A program made the translations under genes and the position numbers. Positions 56,601 to 64,000 of a stretch of DNA of 64,000 nucleotides are shown in pieces. The first letter of the stretch is position 1; every line of letters begins with the position of its first letter. The notes under the pieces were generated by a model. That model had not been told where the DNA came from. It made no database searches and saw only the letters and a list, made by a program, of their open reading frames with translations. Location: positions 12,539,324-12,603,323 of the forward strand of contig OY365807.1 of NCBI GenBank assembly GCA_959347315.1, given 5' to 3'. This DNA is from Bimastos eiseni (Eukaryota > Annelida > Clitellata > Crassiclitellata > Lumbricidae).

Positions 56601-59600
56601 GTGCAAAGAGCTGTGATTTCAATTCCATTTGTGTGTATTTATCTAAACACTTATGTAGCGCTTTTGTTTGTAAATTGATCTGGTGGTCTGCTGATAGATA
56701 GTGTTATTACTGTGTTAATGTTGGAATGGGTTATCGGATGATGTTGTCTTTTTTCAGCTTGTAATTGCAACGCGAATGGATCTGTGAGTACCATCTGCAA
56801 CAACCAGACGGGGCAATGCTCGTGCGTCGATGGAGTGGGTCGTCGGATGTGTGATACCTGTCTCGACTTCTATTATCGCCCGAGCAACCCACCTTACCCA
56901 TTCTTCAGAGGTCCAGTTATTCAGACACATTGAACGAATATATACATATATATACATTGCTATTCATATTATTTGACAGCTCCACAGAATACGTTTTTTT
57001 TCTTCAAGCCCATCTATGTAAGGTTTTGGGAACCCTGAGTTTGCTAGGGTCACATGTGGAGCAGAAATCAGAAAAAATCTGTATTTCTCCCATTTCAACC
57101 TCTTAATTACCCTTAACCACAACACTCTCAAGCAGTCAACACTGCAATGCATTACATGCAATGAGTCTCGTGGAGCCACATTGGGTATTATGTTAAAGTG
57201 GGTTTGTATCTTAATAACCTGAATTCATTTTGGGGGGCTATGTGACTTGCCACATTACATCAGAATTCACATTATAAAATTATGTTTTATGCACATGTCT
57301 GTGTGACTTTATGCACAATGTATATTTAAAAAAAATTGATAACAACAATACACTACAACTAACATTTGGTAACGCTCTGAATGATAAAGAGGTACCTGGG
57401 TTCTCATTTTAGGGTGACAATAGACTCAGTAAGAGAGTTATCAATATGTGTTTATATTGAAAATGTTGGGACCAAGCTGTGCATAAGTGCGAGTCCAACC
57501 AAAGATAATTTTATATACCAACAATGACATTCTTTTCAGGACATGCTTATCAAAGAGAGGATTGTTCTTTAACAGAACTGCAAATGGAAATGAATAGATA
57601 GGATGACGAATAGATGTGCATATTATAAGCAGGTATCTCTATTTGCACTCATTTTTATCTTTGAGTGTCTGCATGTCTTGTAACAGGTTGTCTTCCTTGT
57701 AACTGCAATGCTTTTGGGACTGCCAACCTGTCATGTGGCACAGATGGCGTCTGTATTTGTAATCCAAATACGATTGGAGTTAAATGCGACCAGTGTCAGA
57801 TTGGAAACTGGGGACTACCTGCCCAGACTTGCCAAGGTATGTTCCAATATTTCATCAGCATCCTATTATTAATATTATTACAGTATTATGACTGTAGTAC
57901 CATATATTCCTTATCAGTGTTCTTACCTTCTAGGTTGAGTTTATTACAGTATTTCTGTGGTAACATAATGATTTCCTGTGTGGTTTCTTGTTATAGCATG
58001 CAATTGCGATACTAGGGGAGCAAATGCTTCCCTTCTTACGTCATGTGACATTTATGGAGGTCAGTGCGTTTGTTATCCGGGTGTTGGACAAAGAAGATGC
58101 GACTCCTGCTTGCCCATGTATGTCAACTTGACTGCTGGTGTTGGCTGCACAGGTAGGATTCGGAATATTGTGATGATGATGATGATGATGATGATGACGA
58201 TGACGACGACGACGATGACAACGACGATGACAACGACGATGACAACGATGATGACAGTGAGGATGATATATGATGACAATGACAACTCTATGTGTAATAC
58301 TGATCACTATATTGATGATGTTGATGATGTTCAACAGAAGAGGGATGATTGGGTTAATTAATACTTTTAATTATTAGCTCATTCACTTCACTTCATTCAA
58401 AGCCTATTAAAGATAAAGATTGCTACAAACAATACACTTCTGAGCAAAAGATGTTGGAAGAAGGGCGGTATCAAATTTCGAAATAATGCAATTGTACTTT
58501 TTTGATAATTATGTCCAGAAGTGGGCACTTAAGCTGAGCAACAGAAGTAATACTTGGTTTACAATGGAAGAGAGCTGTGAGCGTGAGTAGGAGCAAGTTT
58601 GAAACTCATCGACCATAGACAACCAATGTACCAGCAGGAACAACGTACTTTGCAGTAGATGCTGATCGAGGGCCTTCAATAGAGCTACATGGTGTAACCA
58701 AGGAAGATTCATAGGATGGCAGATGACTGGACATGCTTAGCACGTGATGAGTACCAGGTTGTAGTGTAATTTAACAAGACATATATACAGCACCATTTAA
58801 GAGCATCTCGGAGGTGCTCTAAGTTGGAGGCTTACAATGGACATCCTCAGATGAAGGGAGCCAGTGTAAAGAAGAAAGCGTTAGTGTGATTGGATTGTCC
58901 ACGACGCAGTCTTGTTGCCTGGTGCATTTTTCTATTTAAAGGTAGTAGTGTACAGCGACTGAACCAATATAGGATAGGCTTGCAGTAGTCGAATCGCATA
59001 AAATTATGGGTGCTCTTCGGTGTTTTCAGTAATGCTCATGAGTAGTATCAGAGTAGAGCAAAACTAACGAATCCTTCTGAGGTGAAACATGCACCGTTCT
59101 AGAATTTACAGGTATTTGGGGTTTAGAGAGTGCGAGTCAAGCATGACTCCAGGATTGCAAACAGCAGCGAATGGGAATGTGGATGGAGAAAACAGAGATT
59201 GAGAGTTCCTGTAGGATCTCAGCACTCGTTAATATGCTGATATATGCGCTTGGCTTTTGATTGGTGCTGGTTGAAGGTTACCTTTGTGATTAATTAGAGA
59301 AGCAGTCAGGCCAGAAGCTTTGAATTTGTCTGGGTTAAATTTGAAGCACTTGATGTGAAGATGTAAAAATTCTCATGGCATTTACAACATCAGAGATGTA
59401 GTACATAGGCTTTGGTGTCATCAACATTTAGATGGATTTATTGACCATGACAAGTGGCAGTGGCTGCCAGTTTATGAGTTTGGAGAATAAAGGTCAAAGA
59501 ACCATTGTTTTGATTAATTACTGCATCAATGAATTTGTTAATGGAGGATGATTTTTTTTATTAATTAATTTCTTTATTCCTTTGTATATCATTAGTACCT

Positions 59601-62600
59601 GGATGTTTTGTTTATTTATTCTAGTAGTCATCGATTTCTTTATTCATTTAGTTATTGATTAATTAATTAGCTGGTCCATGTGTTCTTTGTTAATGTCTAT
59701 AGCTTGTGGCGTTTGTGAGACGTCTCTTGGTAATGACACGATGCGGTTGCTATTAAAATTCCAAGACTACTGGAACCAGACACTGACCTTTCAGCTGATA
59801 CAGCAGCAGGATGTGGCACTGGGAATACTGGAGAGTGGCATCAATAATACCATGAAACAGACTGGGTTGGCAAGTGGCTACGACCTCGTCACAAATATCT
59901 CTGCTCTTATCACAGAACTGCAGGCAACAGCCTTGACCGGCCAGTCAAATGTAACTGCCTTACAGTCAAAGGTGAGGAGTACTTTTTAACTTGAGGATAG
60001 GGTAAAAGTGAGGCATTGGAAGGTTTGTGATTACTACAAGCTGCATTAGTTCCCCAGTCACTTTTAGGATGTGATCATTGTTAGATGGGTAAGTGTATGA
60101 TGTCAATTTTTTCCCTTTTGTTATTATTTTTCTTATTATTGTTATCATTGTTATCTATATTATTATTATTATTATTATTATTATTTTTATTTTCGATCCT
60201 TAGGATAAAATTTAGAGGGTGTAGAAAACTGTTCTGTGTTTGGCAGTATGCATCTCTGGGATTGCTATTCTTTGCAGATATCTGGCTCTTGAAACTTGCT
60301 GAAGGTTAATGAGGAATTTTGTGCCACTCATAGCAATTTTGACTGAAACTGTAATGAGCAAATATTTGCTGAGGAATTTCCTAGTTAAATAGCTCACTAC
60401 ACAAATGCACAGCTACTTGAAAGCTATGTGTGAACATTCAGGTTAACGGACTAGCTGCAACCGCGTCGCAGTTTCTTAATGACTCAACAGCCGAGTACAA
60501 TCGCATAAGTGACATCAAGCGACAGGCAGACACTGTGAGAGTCGACACCGGAACGCAGTACGTCAACGTCCAGAACTATCTTCAGACTCTTCGTGGATAC
60601 AATGCATCAGCTTACCAGGCATGTTTTTATTTTGACTTTCTCTCAAAATTATAGTAGTGGTAGTTCCTGGTTAACATACTGTGTTATTACAAGGATTGTT
60701 AGCATCTCCCTCCTTCTTTATTCAGACTTTGGACTGGCATTGTCAGAGAACGAACAGTGACCGAGTCTTGGCATAATATGTAATATGTTCCTCAGATTTT
60801 ATTTAAGTATCATTATATGTATGTATCAATAGGCAGATTATTGTTAATTTAGACATTTATTAAAGGATTTACATATATGCAACTTATTTTCAGTTGTTAA
60901 ACTGGTGCATTAAATTATGGGCACCTTTGAACCTAAATCACTGACTTCCTAATTACCAAGAGCTTTGTTTCACACTGGAGCTTTTAAAAAATATTGGAAA
61001 TGTGGGTAAATACTGCATCTTTAGCTGTCCGTTTTCACCAGATTTCAAGCAGGTCTTCTATTTCCCTTCTCTGATTTCACCAAATCCTAGAAATGTTGTT
61101 TGTAAATTTTGTTTGTCGTTGCTGAGCCTAGATTTTAGAACTCTGCTTCTGCAACTATTTCTTTTGCTTATGTTACACTGATTTGTCTCAACTTATGGCT
61201 TAACTCTTTCATCTGGTTTATTCATCTTGACCTGCCTTTCTATCTGAATGATTACCTGAATATGACTTGACTTTTGTGCACGATCAGTTGATGTTTTTTG
61301 TGCATCGGACACTATCGAAGTTGCTCAGTGCTCATTATTCTCCTTCTATTATTATTTATTTGCGAACGCTTGGCTTGCTGAGCAAGGCCCTTCCAGCTTC
61401 CTCGACCCTGTGAAGAGCCCAGAGACCGCCTGGATGTCTTGTTATTGCACAGTCCTCCACTATGTTGAACATCGTCTACACCTCACCACACTTGCACAAG
61501 GCCGGCGTGACCTGGGACCATCTTAAGAGATCAGCTCCACAGATGGTGCCAGGTCACCTCGGCCTTGTGAGAGTGTGGCGAGGTGCAGCCGATGTTCTTT
61601 TTCTATCAATTTAAATTTTAAGATGCTACTTATTATTATTAGTGTAGACATTAATTAGGTACTGCACGCCCAGTTAACATTAGGTCTTGATATATTTATT
61701 TAAGCTGTCAGAAATTTATGTTTTTGTTTATCTATTTCTTTCTGCATAATACAGTTCAGTACTGTATTTAAAAAAAATTGCTGTTATCATTTTTCCTGAT
61801 TACCAAGTCTGTTATATTTTTATATTTATATTCTGTACATTTATTTTTACCATGGGTGTATGATTTCGGCTCATCAGTGTAAGACAAATGCTATATAAAT
61901 GTATGAAATTAGAGCGTTTATGTTGTTCGTATTAATCCTTAATGTACCAGATAAACTGGAAACTCTTTATGCAAGAACTGCCTTACACGAATGTTTTGTG
62001 TTGAAAATACATAATTTTCCGTGCCTGAATTAATTTTAAGTCCATTGTCATATCAGAATTCGTTTTCATAAAAGCATTTTATACAGATTTTCTGTATGGT
62101 TTAACTCAACAGTGTATCAAATTGAATTTGTCAGGAAATTTAAAAAGCTATCTAGTGCTGCATAAATTCTGGTTGAATTATATTACCTTGCAGCTTCTAC
62201 AGAGCATTCAAGGCAGACCAACAGACGGAACATGGAATTGGACGGGACTGTTCACCACACAATTCCAACAGACTCAGGATGAACTTTTACATTCACAGTC
62301 GACTCTTTCTACAGTGCAACAGTTCAACAGCACAGTTAGCGATCAGGTAACAATGGTGGTGAAGAATCACCTGTTCTGGCAGAAGGGAACAGTGGGCTGA
62401 AGTTTTACCAGCATGTGGTAAAAGGTAGCAGGTTCTGAAATTGTACCCGTGTATGGTGAAAGGTAATAGGTGTTGAAGTTTCACCAGCATAATATGGTAA
62501 AAGGTAGTAGAAGATAGCAGATTCTGATATTTTACTAGCATGTGATAAAAAGTAAAAGGTGCTGAAGTTTTTCCAGCAAGTGGTAAAAGGTAATGTTCAG

Positions 62601-63273
62601 ATTCTGAAGTTTTGCCAGCATATTGTAAAAGGTATCATGTTCTGATATTTTACCAGCATTTGGTAAAATGTGACAGGTGCTGAAATTTCACCAGCATGTG
62701 GAAAACCAATTCAGCACCGGTTACATGGAGTAACCACAGAGTTGTTTGCTGAGATAAGCGGTTGTTAGCAGTCTAGTAACTGGTTTGCTTTATTGCCAAT
62801 GCAGAGTGAAAGTTCAACATCTTTACTTGTGTGCCTCATTTAATGAATTCAGTTATAAAATCAGAAGACTAGCAGATTATTAACTGGCAACAGCAAGTTC
62901 ATAATATTATGACGAAGGAGAGACTGACCACATGCCATCAGCTGCCAAGGCTAAGAAATTGCAGTCGCTAACATTCTTACCTATGGCTTGCATTCAGGGT
63001 TTGTAGGTCTTGTGTGTTTAGGTCATGTTTATGTTTATTTCAGTGTGTTTGTTTATCTTACTTTCGTTTTGTACAGGTTTTGTACATCACATTAGTGTTA
63101 CATGTGTTTTTTTTTTGCCACAGTCAAACCGTGCAGCTGGGTTTCAGAAAACATTGCAAGATATTTCATCCTCTTTTGCAAGTCTCAACAGCGCTCTTTC
63201 CCTCCTGAATGCCAACATTGTTTCTTTTACACTGAAATTGACTCAAGTCATCTTGAAGAATAATCAAACGCTG
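33191..63273 (+). CDS. Laminin chain, probably alpha-type, N-terminal 1675 codons (continues beyond the window)
   Basis: Exons: 33191-33517, 35330-35566, 35952-35984, 37221-37298, 38897-39089, 39708-39839, 40907-41070, 41868-41973, 42990-43136, 45483-45591, 46387-46513, 46951-47047, 48811-48965, 49414-49523, 49935-50149, 50722-50858, 51422-51637, 52487-53115, 53560-53644, 54089-54230, 55039-55219, 55991-56187, 56758-56910, 57687-57836, 57997-58152, 59703-59971, 60442-60618, 62194-62346, 63124-63273. All phases fit and the sum is 5025 nt. Laminins are secreted heterotrimers that build basement membrane. Signal peptide residues 1-20; LN to about 238; LE repeats; L4 at about 505-690; LE; second L4 at about 905-1075; LE to about 1425; coiled coil after that. 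Two L4 domains point to an alpha chain; the C-terminal LG domains that would prove it are off the edge. Introns after exons 1 and 27 appear to use GC donors. Confidence 0.9.
34223..35036. mobile_element. hAT-like non-autonomous element, GAGACCAAGACC family, copy B (laminin intron 1)
   Basis: It starts CAGTGTTGGGCACAAGACC and is flanked by a perfect 8-bp duplication GTCGGATA (34215-34222 and 35037-35044). It is homologous to 22316-23102 along the whole core. Its right end stops at GAGACCCAG, lacking the CAACACTG seen in copy A, yet the target duplication is exact. There is no coding sequence. Confidence 0.85.
36104..36223 (+). repeat. 30-bp tandem repeat, four copies
   Basis: Four near-identical units (TTGGGTTATTTAAATGTGCA plus CTATAGGAAA) lie in a laminin intron. 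A plus-strand frame would repeat LGYLNVHYRK, but nothing supports translation. Confidence 0.9.
36785..36850. repeat. Dispersed repeat fragment, second copy of 12303-12366
   Basis: CTGGTGCCCTACACTTCGCT and following bases match the copy in the GRAMD4/F-box interval. It lies in the laminin intron before exon 4. Confidence 0.65.
38347..38520 (+). repeat. 88-bp tandem duplication
   Basis: GGTCATTTCAAGTTGTCTGT and the following AACACCAGTAACATTTATGA occur twice with an 88-bp period in the intron before laminin exon 5. A 33-bp palindrome follows at 38642-38674. Confidence 0.85.
38642..38674. repeat. Palindrome with 15-bp arms
   Basis: TTCCATATACCTCAC is followed after ATG by its exact inverse GTGAGGTATATGGAA. 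It lies in a laminin intron. The same first arm also occurs singly near 38050 (TTCCTTAATACCTCACATAG, approximate). Confidence 0.85.
40722..40815 (-). repeat. Dispersed repeat family (also 45697-45800 plus, 60707-60765 plus)
   Basis: The minus-strand sequence AACGACACCATTCCACATCG, then TTTCTCCAGGCTTTAGACTG and GGCACTGTCAAAG, recurs on the plus strand at 45697-45800 (TTTAACGACACCATTCCATA; CTTGGGACTGGCACTGTCAA). It recurs in part at 60707-60765 (TTTGGACTGGCATTGTCAGA). These are probably fragments of one LINE 3' region. All three are in laminin introns. Confidence 0.7.
43178..43395 (+). repeat. (TTA)n microsatellite
   Basis: About 140 bp of near-pure TTA/ATT repeats with a few ACT variants, then a further pure ATT run at 43360-43392. 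The latter probably is the (TAA)n tail of the adjacent minus-strand LINE. Confidence 0.95.
43396..44745 (-). pseudogene. Non-LTR retrotransposon remnant with RT parts and a restriction-like endonuclease domain
   Basis: On the minus strand: an RT N-terminal part (LLRATTALINLLLAGICPQE, VRPILFGGTLSSM), then, after loss of the RT palm, the thumb-side segment (QATLSIRMGGLGIRRASSLA, LPAFLASA). A C-terminal domain follows with LGFGRQARHCNINDLIHRSL, DGKRPDG and WDATVVDTVAASY. The RPD...D spacing is that of the restriction-like endonuclease of R2-group elements (inference from motif). Frame shifts separate the parts. A (TAA)n tail follows at 43360-43392. The 5' end is a GC-rich palindrome (44710-44745) beside another ATT repeat (44755-44806). 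It is inserted in the laminin intron between exons 9 and 10. Confidence 0.75.
46096..46158 (+). pseudogene. Relic duplicate of laminin exon 9 (3' part)
   Basis: CAATACCTGTATGGATGGGT and its surroundings match exon 9 at 43069-43131 over about 63 bp with only a few differences (TGMDGFYGLDGTKL-type coding content). It lies in intron 10, just before the L4 exons. The copy lacks the exon start, and the donor GGATGGTAAG is replaced by CTTCACAAG, so it should not be spliced in. Confidence 0.85.
46560..46830 (+). repeat. Degenerate TGGC/TGAC tetranucleotide array
   Basis: Irregular runs of GGCTGACTGGNTGG-type tetramers, becoming pure (GGCT)n near 46770-46790, in a laminin intron. Simple repeat decay. 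Confidence 0.75.
47385..48290 (+). pseudogene. LINE (CR1/L2-like) reverse transcriptase remnant in a laminin intron
   Basis: The plus-strand translation shows DDFVDLFDARIHDICLLP, NYNPILNIVLLSKIVEKVVA, EENNLLPQYLSDFRKYHST, RTQLTLLALFDIIAAFDLV and, after breaks, a decayed LGPILY region. These are the N-terminal linker and first motifs of CR1/L2-type RT. Stops and shifts are many. It lies between L4 exons 12 and 13. Confidence 0.8.
49935..51637 (+). other. LE repeats between the two L4 domains (exons 15-17)
   Basis: CNCHFLGSYTNVTCQ...CDTCQIQFYG, CNCLQTAFKACDD...CDHCKDSYYHYDF, CDCNTIGSLSLTCN...CDQCSDGFWQM and CSCDVDGSVGAICDKISGQC. Exon 17 holds nearly two LE halves without an intron, unlike its neighbours. 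Confidence 0.85.
50637..50694 (+). repeat. (GAT)n microsatellite next to a laminin acceptor
   Basis: About 50 bp of pure GAT repeats end only about 28 bp before exon 16, so they occupy the polypyrimidine/branch-point zone of that intron. Confidence 0.95.
52020..52194 (-). mobile_element. tRNA-derived SINE, copy 1 (minus)
   Basis: Read on the minus strand it starts GGTGGCCGAGCGGTTACC (tRNA Ser/Leu-like A box), has a B box GGTTTCGAACC, and continues into a body with CAAGTCCTTTGCACACAATT and GCTCTGCATTACAACTGCAG. The same head and body occur at 55453-55675 and 63788-63975. Confidence 0.85.
52487..53644 (+). other. Second L4 domain, almost entirely in one 629-bp exon
   Basis: After QCTTCTLNSFSKSVSHVDGC and CVCMGVTNICS the exon runs through a divergent L4: FVALFNASQAPTLSVVLATL, LGSQAAYWQVPSLTGDMLKY, YEGTISFVVHW, VRLLVIGRNRVQVPF and FTRGQLLVAFTQVQAVLIPA. 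Exon 19 then returns to LE (IEQCYCPVGYEGLSC). AYWQVP, DMLKYYEG and LSF/ISF spacing are laminin IV signatures. The domain structure matches the first L4, but the exon structure is different. Confidence 0.8.
53896..53938 (+). repeat. (CA)n microsatellite
   Basis: ACACAC run of about 22 bp, a TGCCT interruption and a second short run, in the laminin intron after exon 19. Confidence 0.95.
54089..58152 (+). other. LE repeats after the second L4 (exons 20-25)
   Basis: CNCNSHSQLCLP, CPCFMPRVSNASC, CTCNANSVTCDS with CEKCMDGFFG, CNCNANGSVSTICN, CNCNAFGTANLSC and CNCDTRGANASLL with CDSCLPMYVN. Introns fall in phase 1 between repeats, except one in phase 2, as is common for LE modules. Confidence 0.85.
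55453..55675 (+). mobile_element. tRNA-derived SINE, copy 2 (plus)
   Basis: Head AGTGGCCGATTGGTTAGAG (A box) and GGGTTCGACCCTCG (B box). The body has CAAGTCCTTCATGCACAATT GCTCTGCAG and the tail GTTGGAAGAAGGGCGATGTC. The tail alone also occurs at 58437-58492. These are RNA polymerase III-type promoter boxes. Confidence 0.85.
58172..58262 (+). repeat. (GAT)n / (GAC)n compound microsatellite
   Basis: Pure GAT units pass into GACGAC and GACAACGAC units just after laminin exon 25. Open frames of Met/Thr or Asp repeats here are repeat artefacts. Confidence 0.95.
58495..59560 (-). pseudogene. LINE (CR1/L2-like) reverse transcriptase remnant
   Basis: On the minus strand: HLNVDDTKAYV, a decayed form of the catalytic YADDTQ motif (near 59400); NPGVMLDSHSLNPKY near 59120 (the NLGV.LDS motif); a decayed LDYC block near 58985; and the C-terminal part similar to the LINE at 6615-7165 (PWLHHVALLKALDQHLLQST, 58640-58712). 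A fragment of the SINE tail (58437-58492) adjoins its 3' end. It lies in the laminin intron between exons 25 and 26. Confidence 0.75.
61468..61596. repeat. GC-rich imperfect inverted repeat
   Basis: CATCGTCTACACCTCACCAC...GCACAAGGCCGGCGTGACC pairs, with few mismatches, with GGTCACCTCGGCCTTGTGAG...GGCGAGGTGCAGCCGATG. The arms are about 55 bp around a 15-bp loop and are much more GC-rich than the surrounding intron. Could be a MITE core or a structured RNA. Confidence 0.7.
62398..62706 (+). repeat. Tandem repeat of about 40-50 bp with a palindromic core
   Basis: Seven degenerate units each contain TTTTACCAGCATGTGGTAAA (itself an inverted repeat) plus GGTNNCAGGTNCTGAA, in the laminin intron after exon 28. 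The hairpin core is better kept than the spacers. Confidence 0.8.
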
Positions 63274-63787
63274 GTCAGTGTCAAACTCTCTCATGACTAA
63301 CTTCTTAGTCATTCTGTTCTTTCATTATGCTTAAATGAATGTATTGCTTATCTCTCTGTACATGCCTCTCAAAGCATCGAAAATATTATCTGTTCTAGGC
63401 AGATTTTAACGAGATTTCAGTATTCTTATGTGGTTTAGTTATTATTTAAATTGTAGAATTTAATGTGTTTGGTTGCGTTACTATTGTGAAAATTTATATT
63501 TGTATAGTCAGCCATGTGCATTTATGTATCTGTCTATCTAGCTATCTGTCTATTTATGTATCTGGCTATCTATGTAATTGAATTTTAATGTAACACTTTT
63601 GATGATCTTTGCAAATATGGAACATGACTATCTAGCAGACTTAATATGGTGCATTTAAGTTTGCATAGATATGATGAATTACATTGTATGACTCAGATTT
63701 GAGCAAAAGATACAGGTCTAATAAATGAGCACTGTTATAAGAATAATAGAAAATTACTCGAAATCATAACTTCTTTAACCCTACTTG

Positions 63788-63975
63788 TGAGGCACGGTGG
63801 CCAATCAGTCAGTTTGTAACACTCAGTGCTGGTTCAACCCTCGTCTGAGGTGTCACTGTATAGGACCTTCTGCAAGTCCTTTGCGCACAATTGCTCTGCA
63901 TTACAACTGCAGTTGTGTCGTCGAGGCATGTGCGCACTTCTGAGCTGATTGTAAGAAGGGTAATATCAAATTTCA
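63788..63975 (+). mobile_element. tRNA-derived SINE, copy 3 (plus)
   Basis: Head GGCACGGTGGCCAATCAGTC (degraded A box) and B box GGTTCAACCC. The body has CAAGTCCTTTGCGCACAATT GCTCTGCAT and the tail AAGAAGGGTAATATCAAATT. It is the same family as 52020-52194 and 55453-55675. Confidence 0.85.
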
Positions 63976-64000
63976 GTTGTATATAAAGGCCAAATGTAGG

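Larger units (their letters stand above)
59703..63273 (+). other. Start of the laminin coiled coil (exons 26-29)
   Basis: After CGVCETSLGND the cysteines stop and heptad-like sequence begins (LLLKFQDYWNQTLTFQLIQQ, ISALITELQATAL, YNRISDIKRQADTVRVD, LLHSQSTLSTVQQFNSTV, FQKTLQDISSSFASLNSAL). This is the long arm by which alpha, beta and gamma chains trimerise. Exon 27 ends CAG|GCATGT, a probable GC donor. The rest of the coiled coil lies past the right edge. Confidence 0.8.

Noticed and set aside
1..64000. CRISPR arrays, bacterial operons or biosynthetic clusters
   Set aside because: All real genes are spliced or single animal genes; tandem arrays have no spacer-repeat organisation and there are no prokaryotic features.

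Overview
The window is nuclear DNA from an animal. It shows spliced genes with GT-AG introns, a basement-membrane laminin gene, a ciliary radial-spoke gene, and dense relics of non-LTR, LTR and DNA transposons plus tRNA-derived SINEs. AT-rich introns of about 0.2-2 kb and many invertebrate-type repeats suggest a marine invertebrate. I cannot fix the phylum from this sequence.

Layout. (1) 0.8-12.6 kb, minus strand: at least ten exons of a GRAMD4-type gene (coiled coil, then paired membrane segments). Its GRAM-domain exons lie beyond the left edge, and its large intron holds a LINE 3' end, a 1-kb 24-bp minisatellite and several MITE-like elements. (2) 12.6-16.6 kb: intergenic sequence with an E-box/CRE-like site and LINE scraps. 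(3) 16.6-18.15 kb, plus strand: an F-box/leucine-rich protein with one long coding exon. (4) 18.6-29.8 kb: a nested transposon region. It has two elements with 8-bp target duplications, one of them carrying a decayed hAT transposase. A MITE is interrupted first by a hAT-like element and again by a 1.87-kb TG...CA LTR-like unit. Beside it lies a broken Ty3/gypsy-class retrotransposon whose domains run gag - integrase - reverse transcriptase - RNase H. (5) 30.6-31.5 kb, minus strand: an intronless RSPH9 with a perfect RFX X-box palindrome 160 bp upstream. (6) 33.2 kb to the right edge, plus strand: a laminin chain of which 29 exons (1675 codons, all phases consistent) lie in the window: signal peptide, LN, LE repeats, first L4, LE, second L4, LE, start of the coiled coil.

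Most notable: the integrase-before-RT order of the gypsy-type element, which is the order known from Gmr1-like elements; the clean nesting record at 22.2-25.2 kb; a relic duplicate of a laminin LE exon inside a later intron; two probable GC-AG laminin introns; and the X-box at RSPH9. The host genes look like unrelated neighbours, not a functional cluster.
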